A stretch of DNA of 42,069 nt, taken from assembly GCA_964426915.1 (NCBI GenBank), contig CAYRTD010000018.1, positions 1-42,069 on the forward strand, read 5' to 3'. The position numbers and the translations under genes are program-made. The notes beneath the pieces were generated by a model that made no database searches, was not told the DNA's origin, and saw nothing but the letters and a program-made list of their open reading frames with translations. This document shows positions 35,725 through 42,069 of the stretch, one piece after another (within the stretch, counting starts at the first letter, position 1; every line of letters starts with the position of its first letter). Origin of the DNA: CAYRTD01 sp964426915 (GTDB taxonomy: Bacteria > Bacteroidota > Bacteroidia > Bacteroidales > GCA-2748055).

Positions 35725-36717
35725 ATGGATAAAAGAAAAATTATGAATTCAGATCTCTTTCTTACTCCGATAACATTCGGAGCATGGGCAATCGGAGGCT
35801 TTATGTGGGGCGGTGCAAAACGGGAGGATGCCCTTGAGGCTATCAATACATCCATCGATTTGGGAATGACAACCATAGATACTGCACCTGTATACGGAAT
35901 GGGGGCCAGTGAATTACTTGTTGGTGAGGCCATTAAAGGGAAAAGGGATCAGGTTGAAATACTTACAAAATGCGGTTTAAAATGGGAGGAACAGGATCGT
36001 GATTTTTTCTTCAGCACCCAGGATCCAAGTGGTAAATCCGTTAATATTTATAAAAACGGAACCAAAGAATCCATCATAAGGGAATGTGAAGATAGTTTGC
36101 GCAGACTGGGGACTGATTACATAGACCTTTATCAGTTGCACTGGCCGGTACCTTCAACTCCCATTGAAGAAACAATGGAGGCATTTAACGTACTGCTTAA
36201 ACAAGGGAAAATCCGGTATGCTGCAGTATGCAATTTTGATACCGAACAACTTGAAGAAGCAATGCAGTTTACCCCTCTTATTTCTAACCAGGTTCCTTAC
36301 AGTATGGTAAAAAGAGATATTGAAGAGGATGTAGTTCCCTTTTGCAGGGCAAATGAATTGGGAATCCTGGCATATTCACCTATGCAAAGAGGATTATTAA
36401 CGGGTAAATTTTCACCCGACCACGAATTCAACACCGGTGACTCACGTGCTGAATCACCTTATTTTCAACCGGAGAACATTAAAAAAACAAATGCTTTTCT
36501 TGATGATATAAAAGAAATTGCAGATGAAAAGAATGTTACACTGGCGCAACTTGTGCTCCGATGGACCATAGAACAGCCAGGTATAACATGTGCCCTTGCC
36601 GGTGCCAGAAATCCTAAACAGGTGAGAGATAACATCGGGGCAGTTGAATTCAGTCTCGAGAGGGAAGAACTGGAAAGAATTAATTCAAAACTGGAAAATC
36701 TAAAATTAGATCTGTAA
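35725..36717 (+). CDS. Aldo/keto reductase
   Basis: A 330-aa TIM-barrel oxidoreductase. The full catalytic tetrad is visible: Asp52 in TIDTAPVYG, Tyr57, Lys82 in LTKCG, and His139 in YQLHWP. NADPH-binding residues follow in the LAQLVLRWTIEQPG and GARNPKQVRDN blocks. It resembles the YajO/AKR13 type acting on sugars or sugar-derived aldehydes. Its stop codon directly abuts the start of the PHP protein gene, so both belong to one operon. The substrate is unknown. Confidence 0.9.
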   Translation: MDKRKIMNSDLFLTPITFGAWAIGGFMWGGAKREDALEAINTSIDLGMTTIDTAPVYGMGASELLVGEAIKGKRDQVEILTKCGLKWEEQDRDFFFSTQDPSGKSVNIYKNGTKESIIRECEDSLRRLGTDYIDLYQLHWPVPSTPIEETMEAFNVLLKQGKIRYAAVCNFDTEQLEEAMQFTPLISNQVPYSMVKRDIEEDVVPFCRANELGILAYSPMQRGLLTGKFSPDHEFNTGDSRAESPYFQPENIKKTNAFLDDIKEIADEKNVTLAQLVLRWTIEQPGITCALAGARNPKQVRDNIGAVEFSLEREELERINSKLENLKLDL

Positions 36718-37953
36718 ATGGCCAGGTTTTTTCTCACCGAATTTCCGGCAAAATCCGAATTACTGGAATGGTATAAAACGCATGGAACCAATATTGTCCA
36801 TGAAGTAAATGCCCATTTTCACACCCCATACTCATTCAGTGCATTTAAAGAATTACGGCTGGTGTTTAATATGGCCACAGCAGAAAATATAGACATATTG
36901 GGCATTAACGACTTTTATACCACAGCAGGATATGAGGAATTTCATGAATTGAGTCTGGAATATAACAAATTCCCCTTGTTTAACATTGAATTCGTGGGGT
37001 TAATGAAGGATGAACAGAGAAAAAAAATAAAGATAAATGATCCTGATAATCCCGGCCGAACCTATTTCAGTGGTAAAGGCATGGATTATCCGGTATCACT
37101 TGAAGGATCCAGTCTGAAAAAGCTTGAAAATGTCCGGGCGGAAAATCAGAAACAAGCACATGAAATGTTCCGGCGCGCTTCGGAGCATCTCAGTTCGGTG
37201 GATCCCGGTCTTGAATTGGATTACGAATCCGCAATGAAAAAACACACACGGGGTATGCTCAGAGAAAGACATATTGCGAAAATTATCCGGGAAAAAATTT
37301 TTGAAAACTATAAGAGTGATTCCGAGCGTAGAGCAATCCTTAAAAAAATTTACGGTGGAGAAGAACCTAATGTAAGCATTGAAAATAATGCTGCTCTTGA
37401 AGATGAGATCAGGACAAAACTTCTTAAAGCAAATGGGGTGGCCTGGGTGGAAGAGGACTCCAAAGCATTCCTGGAAATTGATGAAGTAATAAAAATAATC
37501 CTTGATGCCGGAGGAATTCCAGTATATCCTGTACTTCTGGATGACAAGGAGGGAAATTTCACAGAATTCGAAAAGGATTTTGAGAAGCTATACAAGGAAT
37601 TAACTTCCAGGAATATCTATTCGGTTGAACTTATTCCAGAAAGAAATCACTATGACAGGCTTCTGGAATTTACCGCCTTTTTTCATGATCGTGGCTTTAT
37701 CATTAGCTTTGGAACAGAACATAATACTCCCGACATGAAGCCCTTGAAAGTTTCTGCACAAGGTGGAAAATCACTTAGTGACGAACTAAAGCGGATTAAT
37801 TTTGAAGGAGCATGCCTTCTTGCTGCTCATCAGTATTGTAGAGCTAAAAATGAAGAAGGTTACCTTGAAAAAAATGGGAAACCCCGTTTACATGCAAAAG
37901 ATGAAATGATTGAACTCGGAAATGCAGTCATTGAATATTACCTGCAAAATTAA
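36718..37953 (+). CDS. Large PHP-domain metal-dependent hydrolase-like protein
   Basis: A 411-aa cytoplasmic protein without signal peptide. NAHFHTPYSFS supplies His33 and His35, GINDFYTT has Asp65, FNIEFVG has Glu91, and GTEHNTPD near residue 341 resembles the final PHP metal-binding motif. Between about 100 and 270 lies a charged, mostly helical insertion that ordinary PHP phosphatases lack. The start abuts the aldo/keto reductase stop with no spacer, so the two products probably act in one pathway. PHP proteins hydrolyse phosphoesters; here the substrate is unknown. I do not recognise a named subfamily. Confidence 0.8.
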   Translation: MARFFLTEFPAKSELLEWYKTHGTNIVHEVNAHFHTPYSFSAFKELRLVFNMATAENIDILGINDFYTTAGYEEFHELSLEYNKFPLFNIEFVGLMKDEQRKKIKINDPDNPGRTYFSGKGMDYPVSLEGSSLKKLENVRAENQKQAHEMFRRASEHLSSVDPGLELDYESAMKKHTRGMLRERHIAKIIREKIFENYKSDSERRAILKKIYGGEEPNVSIENNAALEDEIRTKLLKANGVAWVEEDSKAFLEIDEVIKIILDAGGIPVYPVLLDDKEGNFTEFEKDFEKLYKELTSRNIYSVELIPERNHYDRLLEFTAFFHDRGFIISFGTEHNTPDMKPLKVSAQGGKSLSDELKRINFEGACLLAAHQYCRAKNEEGYLEKNGKPRLHAKDEMIELGNAVIEYYLQN

Positions 37954-38021
37954 TGCCTCACAATTCATCAAGAACCCGGGTATTTTATTGAAATAGTTAT
38001 ATTCACAGGAATTTATGAAGA

Positions 38022-38954
38022 TTATTTCCGGTCTCTGTTTATGATACCGGAGGCAAATTCACAGGATATATAATTATCATAACTCAGGCATACATCCGCT
38101 GCAAAACTAATTCCGTTTTGCACGATCTTTCCCCACAAATCAACCGGTATTTTTTTTAGATTTTGTTTGTGTATTTTATTACTCCACAGGCTGTAAACTA
38201 TGCCGGCATTGAAATTGTCCCCTGCTCCAATGGTACTGACAGGTTCAATAGAAGGCACATTTTCATCAATGATAATTTCCGGGGTCCTTACCGATACATT
38301 CCCGGCACCGGAAGTGAAGATCAGATTTTCACAACCCGACTCCATAATTTTCTCAAATGCGGCATCCGGATTCCCGGCATCGAAAATCAAATCAAAATCC
38401 TCATCAGAACCTTTAACTATATCTGCAAACCTTATATTTTCAATTATATATGGCATCACCTTCTGCAATTCATGTAAATGGGGTTTTCTGAAGTTAGGAT
38501 CGTAAATAATAGTTGTTCCAGCTTCGTGGGCATCATTAAGAAGTCTGAAAAGGCTCTCCCGGACGGATTCTGAAATTGCGAAAAAACTTCCAAAAAGAAG
38601 GTAATCTTCCCTGGAAAAATTCACCGACAATCCTTCAAGGCGCTTTTCCGGGAAATCCTTATAAAATGTATAGCTGGCGTCATTATTTTCGTCCAGAAAA
38701 GCCAGGGCAAGGGCAGATTGGTGTTTATCGAACCGGGAGACATAATGGGTATTTACACTATTTTGCATAAGGAAGCTATCAATCAATTTACCTGCATTAT
38801 CCTTACCGTAGTCGCTAATGAATTTTACATCCATTCCCAAACGCCCCATGCTCACAGAAGAGTTCAGCACTGAACCTCCGGCTTTCGCGGAAATGGGTTG
38901 ATTATCTTTAAAAATAATATCCAGTACGGTTTCACCAATGGAATATACTTTCAT
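38022..38954 (-). CDS. PfkB-family kinase, fructokinase-like
   Basis: A 310-aa sugar kinase from the ATG at 38954; the frame extends to 38990 with a Lys-rich leader that the family lacks. AGGSVLNSSVSMGRLG (25-40) is the N-terminal sugar-side signature. TIGAGDNFNAG (241-251) is the C-terminal signature with catalytic Asp246. The profile is that of fructokinases and related ketose kinases. It lies downstream of the SIS isomerase and isochorismatase-like genes on the same strand. In this cluster it could phosphorylate fructose produced by the polyol dehydrogenase, which is an inference. Confidence 0.87.
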   Translation of the reverse strand: MKVYSIGETVLDIIFKDNQPISAKAGGSVLNSSVSMGRLGMDVKFISDYGKDNAGKLIDSFLMQNSVNTHYVSRFDKHQSALALAFLDENNDASYTFYKDFPEKRLEGLSVNFSREDYLLFGSFFAISESVRESLFRLLNDAHEAGTTIIYDPNFRKPHLHELQKVMPYIIENIRFADIVKGSDEDFDLIFDAGNPDAAFEKIMESGCENLIFTSGAGNVSVRTPEIIIDENVPSIEPVSTIGAGDNFNAGIVYSLWSNKIHKQNLKKIPVDLWGKIVQNGISFAADVCLSYDNYISCEFASGIINRDRK

Positions 38955-39041
38955 ATTGTGCTTTTTTTCACTCTTCTTTTGAAGCATCACAAGTTTCCCG
39001 GTTTTGTATTAAAGTACAGCAGCTCCAATAAAGATGAAATG

Positions 39042-39584
39042 TTATTTTACAAGCTTTGAGATGGCCTTGAAAGTCTCCGTACCACTAACTCTTGCAAGCT
39101 CAAACAGCACAGATTCATAACTGGTGATAATAACCCCTTCCTGCCGCATTCTCTCAATAGCAATCTTTTTATCGTTTTCCTTTCTGGAAGAAACACAATC
39201 TTCTACTACCACGGGTTGATAACCTCCTTTGAGCAAATCAACTGAGGTTTGCAGGACACAGACATGGGCTTCAATTCCGGCAATAATAATATTTTTTTTA
39301 TTCAACCTCAGTAATTCTGCATCAAATACCTCATTATCGCAACAGGAAAAACTCATTTTTTCAATAGAATCGTAGTTGCCGAGAACATTACGAAGTGGAG
39401 CTAGCGTTATCCCAAGACCTTTACGGTACTGTTCCATAACAAGCATTGGAATCTCCAGCAGCTTTAGACCCTGAATAAGAACAAGGGTATTTTCTTCAAT
39501 TATATCATTTTGAAAAATATGAGGAAACAACTTATCCTGTATATCCAGTATCAGTCCTGCAGATTCTTCTTTAAGTATTCTCAT
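39042..39584 (-). CDS. Isochorismatase-like cysteine hydrolase
   Basis: A 180-aa hydrolase from the ATG at 39584; a longer reading from 39644 overlaps the SIS gene more deeply and adds 20 atypical residues. The catalytic triad is visible: Asp14 in LILDIQDK, Lys76 in EKMSFSCC, and Cys109 in AGIEAHVCVLQT. YcaC-like and nicotinamidase-like members share it, and the true substrate is unknown. It overlaps the SIS gene by 14 nt, so co-translation is likely. Confidence 0.87.
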   Translation of the reverse strand: MRILKEESAGLILDIQDKLFPHIFQNDIIEENTLVLIQGLKLLEIPMLVMEQYRKGLGITLAPLRNVLGNYDSIEKMSFSCCDNEVFDAELLRLNKKNIIIAGIEAHVCVLQTSVDLLKGGYQPVVVEDCVSSRKENDKKIAIERMRQEGVIITSYESVLFELARVSGTETFKAISKLVK

Positions 39585-40191
39585 GATTATTGGCTTTAAG
39601 TCTTGATTTCTGCCCCAGATAACCGCCGTGATGACGCTTAGCATAATCGGCAGCGGTGAAATTTATTTTCTTCATCAGCAAAACCACCAGTACATCTCCG
39701 ATAACCGTCATTGTGGTTGTTGAGGTAGTGGGGGTAATTCCCAATGCACATACCTCCTCCGGATTTCCGGTAAATATATAGGCTTCACAAATTTTTGGTA
39801 ATACACCCTCGGGATTGCCGGTAATCACAATTACGGGTATTTCATGATACAGGTTATGCACCAGATCAACCAATTCAAGAATTTCCCGGGTTTTTCCTGA
39901 ATTTGACAGCACAAGTACAACATCATTCTCCCTTATTAAACCAAGATCACCATGCTGGGCTTCAGAGGGATGAAGAAAAGCTGCAGGAGTTCCGGTACTG
40001 CTGAGGGTTGTTGCAATATTATTTGCAACCTGGCCAGCCTTACCCATGCCGCTTGCTATTACTTTTCCTCCGTTCTCATGTACGGACTTGAAAATTATTT
40101 CCACCGCCTTTTCAAAACCCTCATCAATGGGTATATTTTTTACAGCTTCAGCTTCTTTATCAAGCAATACCCGAATCTGATCCTTTATCAT
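39571..40191 (-). CDS. SIS-domain sugar-phosphate isomerase, KpsF/GutQ-type without CBS domains
   Basis: A 206-aa isomerase. ASGMGKAGQVANNIATTLSS carries the phosphate-binding serine region (46-65), HPSEAQHGDLG (74-84) is the arabinose-5-phosphate isomerase signature, SNSGKT (96-101) is the second phosphate motif, and HHGGYLG near 189-195 holds the C-terminal histidine. The paired CBS domains of full-length KdsD/KpsF are absent, so the protein is SIS-only. It probably interconverts ribulose-5-phosphate and arabinose-5-phosphate, or a related ketose-aldose phosphate pair. No KDO biosynthesis genes are adjacent, so a catabolic or regulatory role is possible. It heads the operon with the isochorismatase-like and PfkB genes. 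Confidence 0.88.
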   Translation of the reverse strand: MIKDQIRVLLDKEAEAVKNIPIDEGFEKAVEIIFKSVHENGGKVIASGMGKAGQVANNIATTLSSTGTPAAFLHPSEAQHGDLGLIRENDVVLVLSNSGKTREILELVDLVHNLYHEIPVIVITGNPEGVLPKICEAYIFTGNPEEVCALGITPTTSTTTMTVIGDVLVVLLMKKINFTAADYAKRHHGGYLGQKSRLKANNHENT

Positions 40192-40240
40192 TGTTATTTA
40201 CTATTTACAATCATTAATCTGTTTTTTTTTAACCAAAGGC

Positions 40241-40248
40241 CAAATTTA
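40241..40248 (-). promoter_or_regulatory. Candidate -7 promoter box for the SIS operon
   Basis: On the minus strand this reads TAAATTTG, a full TAnnTTTG match 49 nt upstream of the SIS gene start. No clear -33 element is visible. Confidence 0.35.
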
Positions 40249-40398
40249 AACATATTTTTAAGAATGAAGGAGAAGATTTAAGGTGTTATCCATTATATTT
40301 ACAGGGGATAAGTTCCTTTTTTTTAAAAAGGTTTTTGATTTTCAAATACATCCATGAGTATTAAGATTCTTGATCCATAGATAAGCTATTTAGTCTGT

Positions 40399-41436
40399 AT
40401 GAAAACAATGATGTTAACCGGAATCAGGGAAATGGAAATGAAAGAAGTTCCCAAACCTATGATTATTAATGATAAAGATGTATTGATAAAAATGAAGGTT
40501 GTCGGAGTATGTGGTTCCGACGTACATTACTATACTACAGGAAAGATTGGAAGTCAGGTGGTTGAATACCCTTTTCCTGTAGGACATGAAGGTGCCGGAC
40601 AAGTAGTGGAGATTGGAAAAAAGGTAACAAAAGTTAAGCCCGGAGACCGTATTGCCATCGAACCTGCCATGCCTTGCTTTGAATGCGATCAGTGCCTGGA
40701 AGGCCGGGTACATACCTGCCGGAACCTTAAGTTTCTCGGATGTCCGGGACAGGCAGAGGGATGCCTGAGTGAATTTATAGTTATGCCTGAAACTTCCTGC
40801 ATTCCATTATCCGGTAAGTTAAGCTATGATCAGGCGGCTATTTCCGAACCACTGGCAATCGGATTATACGCCATTAAGCAATCAATCCCCGTAAAAAACA
40901 CGAAAGTAGGCATTCTGGGATTTGGTGCCATCGGAATGAGTGTTCTTTTACCTGCCCTTGCACAGGGTGCTGGTAAGGTATATGTTACCGACAAAATCCC
41001 CGAGAGGCTGGACCTCGCCAAAAAAGCCGGGGCGGCCTGGGCGGGAAATCCTGATAACATGGATGTAGCAGGTGAAATTATTTCACAGGAACCCAGGATG
41101 CTGGATGTGGTATTTGAATGCTGTGGACAGCAGGATGCCATTGAGAATGCTATTGACATCCTTAAACCCGGAGGAAAGCTTATGATCATCGGCATCCCTG
41201 AGTTTGACCGTTGGTCATTCCCTGTTGATAAACTCAGGCGCAAAGAGATCACAATTACTAATGTGAGAAGGCAGGTAGATTGCGTTGAACCATCCCTTGA
41301 AATGATGAAAAACGGGGAAGTGGATGTAAGTTTAATGCCTACGCACCGTTTTAAATTTAAGGATACACAGGAGGCATTCGAACTTGTAACAGAGTATAAA
41401 GACGGGGTAATGAAGGCGATGATAGATTTTGATTAG
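40399..41436 (+). CDS. Zinc-dependent polyol (sorbitol/xylitol-type) dehydrogenase
   Basis: A 345-aa medium-chain dehydrogenase. Catalytic zinc ligands are Cys38 (GVCGSDVHYY), His63-Glu64 (GHEGAG) and Glu150. Structural zinc cysteines are Cys93, Cys96, Cys99 and Cys107. The NAD site is GFGAIG (174-179) with Asp197 at the end of the second strand, favouring NAD over NADP. The GSDVHYYTTGKIG block is characteristic of sorbitol, xylitol and related polyol dehydrogenases. It would oxidise mannitol or sorbitol to fructose, or xylitol to xylulose. It is divergent from the SIS operon and lies 6 kb from the mannitol-1-phosphate dehydrogenase operon. Confidence 0.9.
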   Translation: MKTMMLTGIREMEMKEVPKPMIINDKDVLIKMKVVGVCGSDVHYYTTGKIGSQVVEYPFPVGHEGAGQVVEIGKKVTKVKPGDRIAIEPAMPCFECDQCLEGRVHTCRNLKFLGCPGQAEGCLSEFIVMPETSCIPLSGKLSYDQAAISEPLAIGLYAIKQSIPVKNTKVGILGFGAIGMSVLLPALAQGAGKVYVTDKIPERLDLAKKAGAAWAGNPDNMDVAGEIISQEPRMLDVVFECCGQQDAIENAIDILKPGGKLMIIGIPEFDRWSFPVDKLRRKEITITNVRRQVDCVEPSLEMMKNGEVDVSLMPTHRFKFKDTQEAFELVTEYKDGVMKAMIDFD

Positions 41437-41993
41437 AACATGATGTATATAATTTAATTACAAGAACATCCATCTCTGTCCTCACAAAACTAATATACGC
41501 GTCTTCGGGAGAACATAGGTTCACCCCGAACATTAAAACTGGTATTCACCAGGTCTCTTTGATTATATGGATTTCATTTTCCTTCCCAAAACATACAATA
41601 TGATTCAATATAGGTTTTGTGGTTTTGAATAATGTCAGTCAAAGGAGAGGCGGTCATCCCCCCGAGAACAGACCCTAAGGGTCTAGACCCTTAGGGTCTG
41701 TTCGGGTCCGAAAAGCTGTAAAAACCTGAAATCGAGATCCTTAAAAAAACAACCTTTCGTCAGTTAGCATCTATAATCAAAAAAAAACAAATCGGTTGAA
41801 AGGCTAATAAGATACATGGTAAAAGATGTAGGATCGGATACCTTCCTGATGGTGATAGGATTTTTCATCAAATGTATTTTATTAAGCAGAAATCCTCATT
41901 ACACGATTTTACTAGACGCAAACTAACATTGTTAACCGAAAAGCCCTCATTTGGTTAGCGCTACCGGAAACAGACCAGGAATAATTATATAAA
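41437..41993. other. Long gap with no gene
   Basis: No coding region is supported over these 557 nt. The only clear structures are the palindrome at 41669-41700 and, at the far end, MITE copy D. A plus-strand run of short in-frame stops excludes a continuation of the dehydrogenase gene. Confidence 0.5.
41669..41700. repeat. Perfect 32-bp palindrome
   Basis: The sequence is its own reverse complement over 32 bp. Each half (gaccctaagggtc and its inverse) is itself a near-palindrome, so alternative single or double hairpins can form. The flanks nearly extend the stem to about 40 bp, with a two-base insertion on the left. It is 232 nt past the dehydrogenase stop, so it is not a normal terminator for that gene. 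Confidence 0.7.
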
Positions 41994-42069
41994 TAGAGTC
42001 TGTCCATAATGTCTGAAATACTCATTCAGTGTTAAATTTCAACGGTATTCGTGAGCTCGTTATCACTCG
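41994..42069. repeat. MITE-like repeat, copy D (cut by window end)
   Basis: The left end at 41994 reads tagagtctgtccataatgtc, one base different from copy B. Then come ctcattcag and cggtattcgtga as in copy A, and the final gctcgttatcactcg matches 88-102 of copy A. Compared with copy A about 30 internal bases are missing. The right end lies outside the window. Confidence 0.7.

Noticed and set aside
1..42069. CRISPR array or prophage
   Set aside because: No regularly spaced direct repeats, Cas genes, integrase or phage structural genes were seen; the repeats present are dispersed and have inverted termini.

Overview
The window reads as a chromosomal segment of a Bacteroidota bacterium, most likely a polysaccharide-degrading Bacteroidales or Marinilabiliales-type organism. 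The evidence is a SusC/SusD pair, a hybrid two-component regulator (HTCS), a type IX secretion (T9SS) C-terminal tail, lipoproteins with an acidic surface-export signal, and several TAnnTTTG-type promoter boxes. No rRNA, tRNA, CRISPR array or transposase gene was seen. The genus cannot be fixed from the sequence alone.

Region 1 (about 0.4-18.2 kb, all minus strand) is a polysaccharide utilisation locus (PUL). In transcription order it holds an HTCS sensor-regulator, a cytoplasmic GH130 enzyme, an MFS transporter, a 573-aa lipoprotein of unrecognised family, SusC, SusD, a LamG surface lipoprotein, and a 1038-aa T9SS-secreted multidomain protein. The N-terminal half of that last protein is a paralogue of the 573-aa lipoprotein. 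No known endo-acting hydrolase or lyase is present, so this paralogous pair is the best candidate for the depolymerising enzyme. GH130 and the MFS protein suggest that a mannose-containing oligosaccharide is imported and cleaved, probably by phosphorolysis, in the cytoplasm.

Region 2 (18.2-22.6 kb, minus) is a molybdenum hydroxylase operon: XdhC, a MocA/MobA-like nucleotidyltransferase, a 2Fe-2S subunit and a Tat-exported molybdopterin subunit. Its last gene ends 9 nt before the GTG start of the HTCS.

Region 3 (22.8-31.1 kb, mixed strands) holds a Gfo/Idh/MocA oxidoreductase, a rhamnulokinase-like FGGY kinase, a CE15 glucuronoyl esterase, two exported thioredoxin-fold proteins, and an operon of an exported PHP-like protein, a D-lyxose isomerase-like protein and a PfkB kinase.

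Region 4 (32.0-41.4 kb) is a sugar and polyol metabolism cluster: histidine phosphatase, mannitol-1-phosphate dehydrogenase, two HAD phosphatases, an aldo-keto reductase, a large PHP protein, a PfkB kinase, an isochorismatase-like hydrolase, a SIS isomerase and a sorbitol/polyol dehydrogenase. Together the dehydrogenases, phosphatase and sugar kinase could form a mannitol cycle, which is an inference.

The gaps hold a family of short MITE-like repeats. Their ends read TAGTGTCTGTCCATAATGTC on the left, with a near-inverse copy on the right. Copies lie at 1-262, 9616-9810, 32603-32823 and 41994-42069, with fragments elsewhere. There are also strong hairpins, including a GC-rich one near 31.4-31.5 kb and a perfect 32-bp palindrome near 41.68 kb.
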